This document shows, piece after piece, positions 38,608-48,601 of a stretch of 64,000 bases of DNA. The stretch comes from Beijerinckiaceae bacterium. GTDB taxonomy: Bacteria; Pseudomonadota; Alphaproteobacteria; Rhizobiales; Beijerinckiaceae. The stretch covers positions 1,054,001 through 1,118,000 of the forward strand of contig CP024846.1 of the NCBI GenBank assembly GCA_004564215.1, given 5' to 3'. The translations under genes and the position numbers were made by a program. The notes beneath the pieces were generated by a model. That model saw only the letters and a program-made list of their open reading frames with translations. It was not told the DNA's origin and did no database searches. Each line of letters opens with the position of its first letter. Position 1 is the stretch's first letter.

Positions 38608-38958
38608 TCAAGCTTGATCCTTGACCGGCTCGCCCTTGGCCCGCACGTCCGAAATCATCGCCCGAGCCACCCGAACGCGAACATTCGGGGCAATTTCGAG
38701 TTCGAGTTCGGTCTCGTCGACCACCCGCGTGATTTTGCCAATCAATCCGCCCGACGTCGTGACACTGTCACCCCGCCGCATATTCTTCAGGAGATTGGCA
38801 TGTTCCTTCGCCCGCTTTTGCTGCGGTCGAATGATGAGGAAATACATGATGGCAATCACCAGCACGAGGGGCACGATCGGGGTGCTGGTGAGAAAATCGG
38901 TCGCGGCAGGTGCGGAAGGAGGAGTCCCGGCGGCTTGAGCGAAAGCAGTCGTAGTCAA
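38608..38958 (-). CDS. yajC: Preprotein translocase subunit YajC
   Basis: The 116-residue protein has a single N-terminal membrane segment (FLTSTPIVPLVLVIAIMYFLIIRPQQKRAKEH) and the conserved soluble RRGDSVTTSGGLIGKITRVVDETELELEIAPNVRVRVAR domain. The RPQQKR motif directly after the helix is the family signature. It lies at the head of the secDF operon. The upstream gap 38959-39227 separates it from the divergent DUF815 gene and shows no gene. Confidence 0.95.
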   Translation of the reverse strand: MTTTAFAQAAGTPPSAPAATDFLTSTPIVPLVLVIAIMYFLIIRPQQKRAKEHANLLKNMRRGDSVTTSGGLIGKITRVVDETELELEIAPNVRVRVARAMISDVRAKGEPVKDQA

Positions 38959-39227
38959 AATCGGTTCTCCTTGTCGGGTCCGTGAAGACCGCCTCGGCGG
39001 AATTCCATCCGGATCGCGCGCGAATATAGCCAGAGCCGGCGCGAAAGCAATGGCGCCAAAACAGGATCTCCAGAACCCGATTTTCGCGCTATTGGGCGAT
39101 CGCCCTCCCCTCCGCGACGATCAACCCTTATGGAGGGGCGCTGCCTGGGATTGCTGACAAGGTCAAGCTTACAGTTCCCATCGCCAGTTAAAGAGTCTAA
39201 AGCCTCTTCTTGCTTCCGGACAACGAC

Positions 39228-40121
39228 ATGACCAGAGAAACAGACGTCGCCGCCCTTCTCGAAAGCGGCAAAGCGCTGGAGCGGATCGCCGCCGCGCTCG
39301 AAAAACTCGCAGGGACCCGCTCGCCTGCTTCGGATTTCGCTGCGGCCGACGCCTTCGTTTTCGAGGCCGGCAACGCATGTCTCGTCCCGGTCGCGCGGGT
39401 CAATCGGGTCGAAATCTCGTTATTGCGGGGCATCGACAGGGTTCGAGACGCCCTGGTCCAAAATACCGAGCGCTTCGCCCAGGGCTTCGCAGCCAATAAT
39501 GCACTTTTATGGGGCGCACGCGGCATGGGTAAATCCTCGCTGGTCAAGGCCGTGCACGCGACAATCAACGCGCGGCTGGCAGCCCGCCCCGGCGCTAAGC
39601 CCCTAAAACTGGTGGAGATACATCGCGAGGACATCGATAGCCTGCCCGGCCTTATGACGCTCCTCCGCGAGGCCCCGTGGCGTTTTCTGGTGTTTTGCGA
39701 CGATCTTTCGTTCGACGGCACGGATACGAAGTACAAATCGCTGAAGGCCGTTCTGGAAGGGGGGATCGAGGGGCGCCCGCCGAATGTGCTGTTTTATGCA
39801 ACCTCGAACAGACGGCACATTCTTTCCAGGGAGATGGTCGAAAATGAAAGAGGGACCGCGATCAATCCGGACGAAGCGGTTCAGGAAAAAATCTCGCTTT
39901 CCGACCGGTTCGGCCTATGGCTCGGTTTCCATTCCTGTTCGCAAGAGGACTATCTCGCCATGGTTTTTGGCTATGCGGACTGTTTCGGCCTTGCTGTGGA
40001 CCCTGCTGACCTCGAGCGCGAAGCCCTCGAATGGGCGGTGACACGCGGCTCGCGTTCGGGCCGTACGGCCTGGCAATATATTCAGGATCTCGCCGGAAGG
40101 ATGGGCAAAGCGGTGGAGTGA
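39228..40121 (+). CDS. DUF815 AAA+ family ATPase
   Basis: The 297-residue protein has an N-terminal helical part and a P-loop ATPase domain. Walker A is GARGMGKSS (96-103/104), Walker B FLVFCDDLSF with D158-D159, and a sensor-1 region LFYATSNRRHI contains an Asn/Arg. The end is ITR GSRSGRTAWQYIQDLAG-like. This is the DUF815 pattern found in many alphaproteobacteria. Its target is unknown. The ATG at 39228 is chosen over an in-frame TTG at 39210. It is the first plus-strand gene after yajC. Confidence 0.9.
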   Translation: MTRETDVAALLESGKALERIAAALEKLAGTRSPASDFAAADAFVFEAGNACLVPVARVNRVEISLLRGIDRVRDALVQNTERFAQGFAANNALLWGARGMGKSSLVKAVHATINARLAARPGAKPLKLVEIHREDIDSLPGLMTLLREAPWRFLVFCDDLSFDGTDTKYKSLKAVLEGGIEGRPPNVLFYATSNRRHILSREMVENERGTAINPDEAVQEKISLSDRFGLWLGFHSCSQEDYLAMVFGYADCFGLAVDPADLEREALEWAVTRGSRSGRTAWQYIQDLAGRMGKAVE

Positions 40122-40162
40122 ACCGGCTTTTCGAACCAGTTCACCCCGTCGTGGCCGAAAAT

Positions 40163-41038
40163 TTATGCGCGGGCGACTTCGAGCCGGCCCATGCGTCCGT
40201 TCCGATAGTCAACCATGGCTTGGTCGATCTCTGCCGCCGTGTTCATAACGAAGGGCCCGTGCCCCACCACCGGTTCATCGATCGGCTGCCCGTTGAGAAG
40301 CAGAAGTTTGGTATCTTCCAGCGCTTCGAGGGCGAATGTTTCCTGTTCCCGATCGAAGACCGCCAATTCAGCCGCCCCGACCGTTTCACCCGATGGCAGC
40401 CGGACACGGCCGCTCAGCACAAAGAGCGCGGTCGTCCAGCCGGCGGGAACCCGAAACTCCGCAGGACGATCAGCTTTGAGGCGGATATCCCATAGATTCA
40501 TGGGACTGAATGTATGTGCCGGCCCTTGCATCCCTTGGTAGTTGCCCGCGATGATCCGTACATAGCCTGTATCCGAAGAGAGATCGACCCGAGGGATTTG
40601 CGCGTTGGAGAGGCTTTGGTAGGCCGGGGGAGCCTTCTTGTCTTTGGCCGCGAGATTGACCCAAAGCTGAATCACCTCGAAGGGTCCGCCGCGCTTGGCA
40701 AATTCGGGCGCGTGAAACTCCTCGTGAACGAGCCCCGCGGCCGCCGTCATCCATTGCACATCGCCGGGACCGATGGACCCGCCGGCGCCGGACGAATCCC
40801 GATGTTCGAGTTCGCCGCTATAAACGATCGTCACCGTTTCGAAACCGCGATGGGGGTGTGCACCGACTCCCCGCCTTTGCTCTGTCGGAGGGAACATATG
40901 CGGGCCGGCATAGTCGAGCAGCAGAAACGGCGACAGTTCCCGGCTGAAATCATGGTAGGAGAAAATGCTGCGGACCGGAAACCCATCGCCGACCCAATGG
41001 CGTTCGTTGTTGCGTTGGATGAATGCTAGTTTTTTCAT
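40163..41038 (-). CDS. Pirin family protein
   Basis: The 291-residue bicupin has the pirin metal site: GVGAHPHRGFETVTIVYSGELEHRDS in the N-terminal cupin, which carries the HxH...E...E ligands. The C-terminal pirin_C domain follows (AELAVFDREQETFALEALEDTKLLLLNGQPIDEPVVGHGPFVMNT). GGAGA lies seven bases before ATG 41038. Bacterial pirins include quercetin-dioxygenase-like and regulatory proteins, so the activity here cannot be assigned. It is convergent with the DUF815 gene. Confidence 0.92.
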   Translation of the reverse strand: MKKLAFIQRNNERHWVGDGFPVRSIFSYHDFSRELSPFLLLDYAGPHMFPPTEQRRGVGAHPHRGFETVTIVYSGELEHRDSSGAGGSIGPGDVQWMTAAAGLVHEEFHAPEFAKRGGPFEVIQLWVNLAAKDKKAPPAYQSLSNAQIPRVDLSSDTGYVRIIAGNYQGMQGPAHTFSPMNLWDIRLKADRPAEFRVPAGWTTALFVLSGRVRLPSGETVGAAELAVFDREQETFALEALEDTKLLLLNGQPIDEPVVGHGPFVMNTAAEIDQAMVDYRNGRMGRLEVARA

Positions 41039-41213
41039 CGTTTCGTCTCCATTCCAGAGAATTCTTGCCACCAGAATAATAACTCCGTGAGGCCAAGACT
41101 TGGTGAGACAAAACCCAATCGAGGGCTTGTTTTGCTATACTGTAAAATGCGATCCAACGGCAGCAATTCAAGTGGTCGATAGCCCGGCTAAAGCATAACC
41201 ACACGCGTTCAAT

Positions 41214-42251
41214 CTATGCTGCTGCTGCGCCAAGGCCGGACGAGCCCTCGTGACTCGCTTGCTCCGTATCCTCTTGCGAGGGCTCGATATGCTTCAGCGC
41301 CGCGCGCAGAGTTTCGGCATCCGCGCCCCTTTTGACGGCCTCGGTTGCGAGTTGGCGCCGCCACGCCCGCGCGCCTCTCCGGCCGTTGAAGAGTCCAAGG
41401 AGATGCCGCGTCATCGCATGGAGCGGGATGCCCTCGCCCAGGCGGCCTTCAACATAAGGAATGAACGCCTCGACCGCAGCCCTCGCATCTGCGATCGGGG
41501 GCGCCTCACCAAACAATACCGGATCGACATCGAGTAGAAGCTCAGGCGTCTGATAGGCGGCGCGTCCCACCATCACACCATCGAAGCGGCCAAGTTCGGT
41601 TTGCATCTGATCCAATGTTGCAAGGCCGCCATTGAGCACGACCGGAACATCAGGAAACCGCTGCTTCACCGCATGAACGAGATCGTAATCCAGCGGCGGA
41701 ATGTGGCGATTGTCTTTGGGCGACAAGCCTTTCAGCCAAGCCTTCCTGGCATGGACAATGAGGACGTCGCACCCGGCGGCAATGACGCGCTCGGCCAAAA
41801 TCCCGAGAGCGGCTTCGGGGTCTTGTTCATCAACGCCCGTGCGGCACTTGACTGTCACCGGCAAGGCAACCCGCGCCTTGATCGCGGCAACGCAATCCCC
41901 AACGAGATCCGGTTCTCTTATCAAACAGGCGCCAAAAGCCCCGCTCTGCACACGCTCGGACGGGCAACCAATGTTCAGGTTGATTTCATCATAGCCAAAA
42001 TCGGCGCAAATCTCCGCCGCCACCGCCATTTCGGTGGGATCGCAACCGCCAAGTTGCACGGCCACGGGGTGCTCGGCAGCCTCGAAGCCAAGCAGGCGAC
42101 ACCGGTCGCCATGTAGAACGGCCGCGGTTGTCAGCATCTCGGTGTAGAGCCGCGCCCGCCGTGACAGAATACGATGGAAAAACCGGCAATGCCGGTCCGT
42201 CCAATCCATCATGGGCGCGATTGAAAATCTGTATGTTTGATGCTGCGGCAT
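41214..42251 (-). CDS. dusA: tRNA-dihydrouridine(20/20a) synthase
   Basis: DusA reduces uridine in the tRNA D-loop with FMN and NADPH. The 345-residue protein has FSIAPMMDWTDRHCRFF (FMN binding), EINLNIGCPSERVQSG with catalytic Cys96, VTVKCRTGVD and IVHARKAWLKGLSPKDNRHIPPL. VVLNGG and DGVMVGRAAYQ end the TIM barrel. The MMDWTDRHCR signature and the APMMDWT start favour DusA over DusB/C. The last ~20 residues are a low-complexity tail. Confidence 0.95.
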   Translation of the reverse strand: MPQHQTYRFSIAPMMDWTDRHCRFFHRILSRRARLYTEMLTTAAVLHGDRCRLLGFEAAEHPVAVQLGGCDPTEMAVAAEICADFGYDEINLNIGCPSERVQSGAFGACLIREPDLVGDCVAAIKARVALPVTVKCRTGVDEQDPEAALGILAERVIAAGCDVLIVHARKAWLKGLSPKDNRHIPPLDYDLVHAVKQRFPDVPVVLNGGLATLDQMQTELGRFDGVMVGRAAYQTPELLLDVDPVLFGEAPPIADARAAVEAFIPYVEGRLGEGIPLHAMTRHLLGLFNGRRGARAWRRQLATEAVKRGADAETLRAALKHIEPSQEDTEQASHEGSSGLGAAAA

Positions 42252-42618
42252 GAAACCCGATCAAATAAACCCGCGTCTGCGCCCCTCTTACCCGACACGC
42301 CGCATCTTTTCGAGCGGTTTGACGCCGCAGCGCGGCGGACCTAGTCTCAAAGGTAGCAAGGTCGGTTTGCAACGCTGCATGAGCGCGACAAGAGCAGATG
42401 TAGGAGCGGCTCCTGCGATGCGACAAAGATTGACCTGGATCAGGGCGCCCCGTCCCCGCCCGGCTTAGCTAAACACGATCCGAACGCCAGAAACTTGCCG
42501 ACGGACCGAGCGGCCCTGCCGGCGTCATCACCCCTTCATGAATTGCGGACAGTCGGTATTGGCTCAGTCCGTCACCCACGCTGGCAAAAAGAAACTTTCG
42601 CGAATAAGGAGCACACCT
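42252..42618. other. Non-coding gap before the Spy/CpxP-like gene
   Basis: This 367-base stretch lies between the divergent dusA and the Met-rich periplasmic protein gene. Short open frames on both strands have no family resemblance or ribosome site. A 6-bp hairpin (CGCCGC/GCGGCG, 42323-42337) is the only clear structure. It presumably holds the promoters of both genes, but I cannot identify them with confidence. Confidence 0.5.
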
Positions 42619-43365
42619 ATGAAGACTCGTGTCTGTCGTCCGTTCTCCATTCTTTCCATTGCTGCGACTTTGGCGCTCGGTCCCTTAAGCGCGTCCGCCG
42701 AAACTGCCGCTCCGCCGGCGGCAGGGCATGAGCATACCGACGGTGGCATGTCCATGGGCATGAAGGGCGAACACTCCGAGATGAATTGCGAGGCGATGGC
42801 CGAGAACATGGATCACATGGCGGAACACATGGGATCCATGCACGACATGATGAGCTGCCAAAACATGGCCGGTCACATGCAAAAGATGCGGGCCATGATG
42901 CATCACATGATGTCGATGATGGTTTCGCAAATCGATAATCGTCTTGCCTCGCTCAAGACCGATCTAAAAATTACCGACACGCAGCTGCCCCTATGGAACA
43001 ATTTTGCGGACGCACTCCGTTCGGCCGCAAAATCGATGGAAGCACCGCATCACGAGAAGCCGCAAGCTGCCGCCGAAAAACCCGCGGCCGCACCAGAGGG
43101 CTCAACATCCTACCCCGATGCGGGCGCAATCAAGAAGCTCGAAAGCCCCACGCCGGCTGAGGGAGCCATGCATCACGAAGCGACGGAAGCCACCGCCGCA
43201 GAGCCGCTTCCGACACAGCTCGAAGATCACGAGAAAAAGCTGACGAAGCATCTTGCCGATCTGAAGGCGATCAGAACGGCGCTTGATCCCCTTTACGCTT
43301 CGTTCAGCGATGAACAGAAGAAGGTCGCGGATGGCTTGATGATCGGCCCCATGGGCGTCATGTAG
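42619..43365 (+). CDS. Met/His-rich Spy/CpxP-like periplasmic protein
   Basis: The 248-residue protein has a signal peptide (FSILSIAATLALGPLSASAE, cleavage after ASA). The first ~75 mature residues are extremely Met- and His-rich (repeats such as MDHMAEHM, MHHMMSMM) with two Cys. A region with the LTxxQ-like ITDTQLPLWNNFADALRSAAKSM follows, as in Spy/CpxP proteins. After a Pro/Ala-rich linker a second helical part contains LADLKAIRTALDPLYASFSDEQKK. AAGGAG precedes ATG 42619. The Met/His cluster suggests copper or other soft-metal binding in the periplasm; this is an inference. Genes for a cytochrome c and phosphoketolase follow. Confidence 0.75.
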   Translation: MKTRVCRPFSILSIAATLALGPLSASAETAAPPAAGHEHTDGGMSMGMKGEHSEMNCEAMAENMDHMAEHMGSMHDMMSCQNMAGHMQKMRAMMHHMMSMMVSQIDNRLASLKTDLKITDTQLPLWNNFADALRSAAKSMEAPHHEKPQAAAEKPAAAPEGSTSYPDAGAIKKLESPTPAEGAMHHEATEATAAEPLPTQLEDHEKKLTKHLADLKAIRTALDPLYASFSDEQKKVADGLMIGPMGVM

Positions 43366-43622
43366 CGCGATCTTGCGAGCCGGCCATGCGCGCTGTGCTT
43401 GCGGACCAAACTGGACCCCAACATCGATTTACTTCCAGGCAGGCCCGTAAAGCATTCTCCGCGAAGGCCCGAAACCTAGATGCGCCGATCAATGTTCAGT
43501 CCGTCGAGCGGCGCCGCCAAGGCCACAGCGGCGCCGATTTCATTTCACTTTCCCCTGGTCCGCACTTAACCTCGACCTAATTAAGGTAGGCCCCTCCGAC
43601 GCTTCCACCTGAGGAATAGCAA

Positions 43623-43976
43623 ATGATGCCACTGGTTTCCACGCGGGGATCTTTGAGTTTTTTTCTGGCCTGCGGTCTGCTCGCTGCGACACTTGCGACA
43701 GCGACCTCCGCCCCTGGCCAAATCGTCAACGGCGATACCGGGATGGGCCGGCAATTGGCGAAGAATTGGTGCAGCGACTGTCACGCGGTGGGCCCTAATG
43801 ATGAGACGAACGGCGACGGACCAAGTTTTGTCTCGATCGCGAACATGCCTTCAACGACGTCGATTTCGCTGCACGCCTTCTTGCAGACCTCGCACGAGCG
43901 GATGCCCAATCTGGTGCTGACGCAAACCCAAATCGACGATGTGGTGGCCTATATTCTCAGCTTGAGAAGCGAATGA
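43623..43976 (+). CDS. Small c-type cytochrome
   Basis: This 117-residue monohaem cytochrome has a signal peptide (SLSFFLACGLLAATLATATSA). The haem motif is C50-S-D-C53-H54 and the probable axial ligand Met94 lies in HERMPNLVLTQTQIDDVVAYILSL, the usual C-terminal helix of class I cytochromes. TGAGGA precedes the ATG. It is followed after 44 bases by phosphoketolase. The partner is unknown; maturation would need the Ccm system, part of which lies at 61.4-62.7 kb. Confidence 0.9.
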   Translation: MMPLVSTRGSLSFFLACGLLAATLATATSAPGQIVNGDTGMGRQLAKNWCSDCHAVGPNDETNGDGPSFVSIANMPSTTSISLHAFLQTSHERMPNLVLTQTQIDDVVAYILSLRSE

Positions 43977-44020
43977 GACTCGGCCGTCCCGGCCTTATCT
44001 CCTGAGTAGGAGTTCGCGTC

Positions 44021-46477
44021 ATGAGCAGCCCCGAAGCCACAGGGAATCTGACCCGCGAAGCGTTGTCGGCCACCCACGGGCCAGCGCCCATGCACGCCTT
44101 AAAGCCGAACGTCCTCTCACCCGAACTTCTGCAAAAAATGAACGCCTATTGGCGCGCATCGAACTATATTTCCGTCGGGCAGATCTATTTGCGTGACAAT
44201 CCTTTGCTTGAGGTTCCGCTTACCCTGGACCATGTCAAGCCACGCCTTCTCGGCCATTGGGGAACGACACCCGGCCTCAATTTTATTTATGTGCACCTCA
44301 ATCGGCTCATCACGGCGAACGACCTGGATATGATCATTGTGATCGGCCCCGGTCATGGTGGCCCGGGCCTCGTGGCGCAAACCTATCTCGAGGGGTCCTA
44401 CACCGAACGCTACCCGAATATCGAGCGAAACAAGAATGGCTTGCGCCGCTTGTTCCGCCAATTTTCCTGGCCATACGGAGTACCGAGCCACGTCGGCCCC
44501 GAAACGCCGGGCTCCATTCATGAAGGCGGCGAACTCGGCTATTCGCTCGTTCATGCCTATGGGGCGGCGTTCGACAACCCCGACCTCATCGTGAGCTGTG
44601 TCGTCGGCGATGGCGAGGCGGAAACCGGGGCGCTCGCCGCCAGCTGGCACTCCAACAAATTTCTTAACCCGGCGCGGGATGGCGCGGTTCTTCCGATCCT
44701 GCATCTCAACGGCTTCAAGATCGCCAATCCAACCGTACTGGCGCGAATCAGCGAGCAGGAACTAACTGATCTTTTCAAAGGCTATGGCTATGAGCCGCTG
44801 TTCGTGGAGGGCAGCGATCCCGACGAAGTTCACCAGCTTCTCGCAAGCGCGTTGGACCAGGCTCTGAGTGAGATTCGCGCGATCCAAAGCGAAGCCCGCA
44901 ACTCTTCGCAACCGCCGGAGCGGCGGCGCTGGCCAATGATCATCTTCAAAACGCCCAAAGGCTGGACCGGTCCTAAATTCGTAGACGGAAAGCCGGTTGA
45001 AGGCACTTGGCGCGCGCATCAGGTTCCGATTACCGAATTCAAAACCGCCGGACATTTGGCGCAGCTCGAAGACTGGATGAAGAGCTACAAACCGGACGAG
45101 CTCTTCGACGAATGCGGCACGTTTCGCGAAGACTATGCAGCTCTGGCCCCCACTGGACATCGGCGCATGGGATTTAATCCACATGCCAATGGCGGCGAAC
45201 TGCTGCGTCCCCTTTCAATGCCGGACTTCCGCGCCTATGCGGTGAGCGTTGCAACCCCAGGCGAGGTCCGAGCCGAAGCGACCCGCGTTCTCGGTGGGTT
45301 TCTTCGCGATGTGATGAAACTCAACCTGCCCCACAAAAACTTCCGCCTCTTCGGCCCGGACGAAACCGCATCGAACAGGCTTGAGGCGGTGTATGAAGTG
45401 TCCGGTAAGGAATGGATGGCGCGCATCGACGAAGTGGATATCGATCTCAGCGCCGAAGGTCGAGTGATGGAAGTTTTGAGCGAGCACCTCTGTCAGGGTT
45501 GGCTCGAAGGCTATCTTCTCACCGGCCGCCATGGTCTCTTCTCATGCTACGAAGCCTTTATCCAAATCATCGGCTCGATGTTCAACCAGCATGCGAAGTG
45601 GCTGAAGACCACCCGCACGATCGCTTGGCGAAAGCCGATCCCGTCGCTCAATTATTTGCTGACTTCGCATGTCTGGCGGCAGGATCATAATGGCTCGTCG
45701 CATCAGGATCCGGGTTTCATAGATCATGTCGCCAACAAGAAGGCCGACACGGTGCGGATCTATCTCCCGCCCGATGCCAACTGTCTTCTCTCGGTTGCCG
45801 ATCATTGTCTTCGCAGCCGCCACTATGTCAATTTGACTGTCATCGGGAAACAGCCCGAGTGGCAATGGCTGGATATCGAGGCGGCCGTTCGCCATTGTAG
45901 CGTCGGTGCTGGAATTTGGCATTGGGCCGGCAATGAGAAGGGCGGCGATCCCGACGTCGTCATGGCCTGCGCCGGAGACGTGCCCACTCTGGAGACCCTG
46001 GCGGCGGTGACCCTCTTGCGGCAATATGTTCCCGACATCCGGGTCCGCGTCGCGAACGTCGTCGACCTTATGGCGCTACAGCCGCAATCGGAACATCCGC
46101 ACGGGCTGGAAGACAAGGATTTCGACCGGATTTTTACGGCCGACAAGCCGGTGATCTTTGCTTTCCACGGCTATCCCACCCTGATTCACCGGCTCACCTA
46201 CAGGCGGCAAAACCACGACAATATCCATGTGCGTGGATTTTGCGATGAAGGAACCACGACGACTCCGTTCGATATGGTCGTCATGAACAGGCTAGACCGC
46301 TATCAACTCGCGCTCGATGCGATCCATCGGATCGAGCGCCTCCGCGACCAATGGGAGGTGGCGAGCGAGCGCTATTGGACAACCATGGAACGCCACAAGC
46401 TTTATGTTTGCGAACATGGCCAGGACATGCCCGAGGTTTTGAACTGGCACTGGACGCCGTGGGACGCGGCCTGCTAG
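44021..46477 (+). CDS. xfp: Phosphoketolase (xylulose 5-phosphate/fructose 6-phosphate)
   Basis: The thiamine-diphosphate enzyme splits xylulose 5-P (and often fructose 6-P) with phosphate to acetyl-phosphate plus an aldose phosphate. The 818-residue length is typical. Phosphoketolase signatures present include [45 protein letters not shown] (TPP binding), and later [32 protein letters not shown], which contains the QDPGF-type loop. Fructose activity cannot be told from sequence. AGGAG (44008-44012) is the ribosome site and can pair with CTCCT just upstream. The gene may serve C2 supply for biosynthesis or storage polymer. Confidence 0.95.
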   Translation: MSSPEATGNLTREALSATHGPAPMHALKPNVLSPELLQKMNAYWRASNYISVGQIYLRDNPLLEVPLTLDHVKPRLLGHWGTTPGLNFIYVHLNRLITANDLDMIIVIGPGHGGPGLVAQTYLEGSYTERYPNIERNKNGLRRLFRQFSWPYGVPSHVGPETPGSIHEGGELGYSLVHAYGAAFDNPDLIVSCVVGDGEAETGALAASWHSNKFLNPARDGAVLPILHLNGFKIANPTVLARISEQELTDLFKGYGYEPLFVEGSDPDEVHQLLASALDQALSEIRAIQSEARNSSQPPERRRWPMIIFKTPKGWTGPKFVDGKPVEGTWRAHQVPITEFKTAGHLAQLEDWMKSYKPDELFDECGTFREDYAALAPTGHRRMGFNPHANGGELLRPLSMPDFRAYAVSVATPGEVRAEATRVLGGFLRDVMKLNLPHKNFRLFGPDETASNRLEAVYEVSGKEWMARIDEVDIDLSAEGRVMEVLSEHLCQGWLEGYLLTGRHGLFSCYEAFIQIIGSMFNQHAKWLKTTRTIAWRKPIPSLNYLLTSHVWRQDHNGSSHQDPGFIDHVANKKADTVRIYLPPDANCLLSVADHCLRSRHYVNLTVIGKQPEWQWLDIEAAVRHCSVGAGIWHWAGNEKGGDPDVVMACAGDVPTLETLAAVTLLRQYVPDIRVRVANVVDLMALQPQSEHPHGLEDKDFDRIFTADKPVIFAFHGYPTLIHRLTYRRQNHDNIHVRGFCDEGTTTTPFDMVVMNRLDRYQLALDAIHRIERLRDQWEVASERYWTTMERHKLYVCEHGQDMPEVLNWHWTPWDAAC

Positions 46478-46484
46478 CGCAGTC

Positions 46485-47162
46485 TCACTGCCGGCCGGCG
46501 ACTTCATCGATATGGGCGAGAAGGTCGGCGGGGTCCTCATAGACTCGATAGGCTCCCGCGCGCTCGAGCTCTTCCTGGCCATAGCCTCCGGACAACAGGC
46601 CGATCCCCAAAGCTCGGGCGCGACGGCTCGCGAGCATGTCCCAGACACTATCGCCGACCACGGACGCGGTCTCGATCTCAACGCCGAGCCGTTCCGCCGC
46701 GGTCAGAAACAGATCGGGATCCGGTTTGGCAAATCTGACTTGGTCGCGGGTGACGATCACAACGCGGTCGAAATCGACCCCGAGTTGCTCCAGCACGGGC
46801 CGCGCCGTGTCCAGCCGTCCGCTTGTCGCAATGGCCCAGGGAATTTGCATCGTGGTCAAATAGGCCAGAAGCTCGCGTGCACCGGGCAGCGGTTGCACTT
46901 CGCGCGACCGCCGTTCGTAGGCCGCGGCGTGAAGCTTCAACAGGCGTTCGATCCGCTCGGGGCTGATTTCCCGTCGGGTTTCGCGCAGAAGCATATTGGT
47001 GAAAAGGCCCCCGCTCATGCCGACTTTGCGGTGAATGCGCCAGATCGAAAGCCTGATGCCCTCGGTCTCAAGCGCCTCGTGCCAAGCGAGCACATGCTGG
47101 TAAACGCTATCGACGAGCGTGCCATCGAGATCGAACAGAAATGAAGTTTGGGGACGCCGCAT
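46485..47162 (-). CDS. HAD family hydrolase (phosphoglycolate-phosphatase-like)
   Basis: The 225-residue haloacid-dehalogenase hydrolase has motif I FDLDGTLVDS (nucleophile Asp11, acid Asp13), a helical cap, motif II WAIATSG, the Lys of motif III in RFAKPDPDLFL and motif IV SVVGDSVWDMLAS. It is of the phosphoglycolate/beta-phosphoglucomutase-like subgroup. Its stop is eight bases from the phosphoketolase stop, tail to tail. A sugar-phosphate or glycolate-phosphate substrate would fit this neighbourhood but is not shown. Confidence 0.85.
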   Translation of the reverse strand: MRRPQTSFLFDLDGTLVDSVYQHVLAWHEALETEGIRLSIWRIHRKVGMSGGLFTNMLLRETRREISPERIERLLKLHAAAYERRSREVQPLPGARELLAYLTTMQIPWAIATSGRLDTARPVLEQLGVDFDRVVIVTRDQVRFAKPDPDLFLTAAERLGVEIETASVVGDSVWDMLASRRARALGIGLLSGGYGQEELERAGAYRVYEDPADLLAHIDEVAGRQ

Positions 47163-47413
47163 CGTTTGCCATTCCTTGCAAGAAACTTGACCGTCCTATC
47201 CGAACCGCTGAGTTTAGAAAACCTCGGCGCGGCCGAAACCGCCGCCGCCTCATGTTTTAGCGCCAAAAAGCTTCGCGGAAAGCTGGCACTCTGCGTCAAA
47301 ATTGTCTTGAAAGACATTGGACTTCCGCCACGATAATATGACATTGACGAAACGTGTCGGGGCCAAAACATAGACCGGGACCAGGCCCAACGCCCAGACT
47401 TCGAGAGGATGCG

Positions 47414-48319
47414 GTGACCAAAGACCCCTATGAGATCCTGGGCGTGCAACGAAGCGACTCCGCCGCGGACATTCAAAAGGCGTATCGCAAGCTTGCCAAG
47501 AAACTGCATCCCGACCTCAATCCCGGCAACCGTGAGTCCGAGGAGGAGTTCAAGAAGGTCGCCTCGGCCTATGACATTCTGAGCGACCCCGAGAAGCGGG
47601 GCAGATTCGATCGCGGCGAGATCGATGCGTCGGGCGCGGAACGGCCTCAGCACCAGTTCTATCGCGATTACGCGAGAGCGGGCCCGGAATATCATCCGTA
47701 TTCGTCCGATGCAGGCTACGCCGACATGATGGACGAAGAGATCCTGTCGAATTTGTTCCGCAACGCCCGGACGCGGGCTCGCGCGGACGGCAGGGACGTT
47801 CAATACAAGCTGCCCGTCGAGTTTCTTGCCGCCGTGAACGGCGCGACGAGCCGGGTCATGCTACCGGACGGCTCCGCCCTTGACGTCGTGGTTCCTCCTG
47901 GCACGCGGGATGGCCAGATCCTGCGCTTGCGCGGCAAGGGCGAACCGGGGTTCGGCGGCGGCAAGCCGGGCGATGCGCTGGTCGAAATCGAGGTCAAGCC
48001 TCACCGCTTCTTCAGGCGGGAGGGCGATGACATTCATCTCGATTTGCCGATCAGCCTCACCGAGGCTGTTCTGGGTGGGGAAGTGCGGGTGCCGACAACG
48101 ACGGGGGCGGTCACCATGACGGTGCCGAAAGGGGCCAACACGGGCCGGGTCCTTCGCCTCAAGGGCAAGGGCGCGGCGCGGCCAAACGGAACCCCAGGCG
48201 ATCAATATGTTACTCTTAAGATCGTGCTCCCTGAAAAGATCGATCCGGAGCTTGAGGCGTTTGCAATGAACTGGATCGCGGGAAAAGAAGAAAATCCGCG
48301 CGCCGGGATGGAGGGGTAG
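47414..48319 (+). CDS. cbpA: DnaJ-class chaperone CbpA
   Basis: The 301-residue J-domain protein opens with [36 protein letters not shown], with the HPD motif at 32-34. It has no zinc-finger (CxxCxGxG) repeats and ends in the DnaJ_C beta domains ([54 protein letters not shown]). It is a CbpA rather than a DnaJ. The GTG at 47414 has AGAGG five bases upstream; the longer frame from 47354 is not family-like. It is directly followed by cbpM and stimulates DnaK. Confidence 0.9.
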   Translation: MTKDPYEILGVQRSDSAADIQKAYRKLAKKLHPDLNPGNRESEEEFKKVASAYDILSDPEKRGRFDRGEIDASGAERPQHQFYRDYARAGPEYHPYSSDAGYADMMDEEILSNLFRNARTRARADGRDVQYKLPVEFLAAVNGATSRVMLPDGSALDVVVPPGTRDGQILRLRGKGEPGFGGGKPGDALVEIEVKPHRFFRREGDDIHLDLPISLTEAVLGGEVRVPTTTGAVTMTVPKGANTGRVLRLKGKGAARPNGTPGDQYVTLKIVLPEKIDPELEAFAMNWIAGKEENPRAGMEG

Positions 48320-48601
48320 ATGGTCGATCGGCAGCAATTCTTGACCCGTACCCGCCTCGAAGTCGAGACGCTGGAAATATGGATCAAGGAAGAATGGTTG
48401 ATCCCGCGCCAGGAGGCGACCGGCCAAGAATTTTCTGACGCCGATATTGCGCGGGTGCAGCTCATCAAGGATCTGAAGCATGATCTTGGCGTCAATGACG
48501 AGGGCATAGGGGTCATTCTCAATTTGATCGATCAGTTGCACGGGTTGAGAGGGATGATGCGCGAACTGCTTCGCTCGGTCCAAGACAAGACTCAATCTTG
48601 A
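48320..48601 (+). CDS. cbpM: Chaperone modulator CbpM-like protein
   Basis: The 93-residue helical protein has the CbpM/MerR_2-like pattern: LEIWIKEEWLIPRQEATGQEFSDADIARVQLIKDLKHDLGVNDEGIGVILNLIDQLH. The ATG follows the cbpA stop with no gap and has GGAGGGG as ribosome site. CbpM inhibits CbpA by binding its J-domain; this is known for the E. coli pair and inferred here from the adjacency. Its stop overlaps the start of a cytochrome c gene. Confidence 0.88.
   Translation: MVDRQQFLTRTRLEVETLEIWIKEEWLIPRQEATGQEFSDADIARVQLIKDLKHDLGVNDEGIGVILNLIDQLHGLRGMMRELLRSVQDKTQS

Noticed and set aside
43386..43580. A 64-codon frame between the Spy-like gene and cytochrome c
   Set aside because: No ribosome site, no family resemblance; the gap is below 300 bases and likely regulatory.
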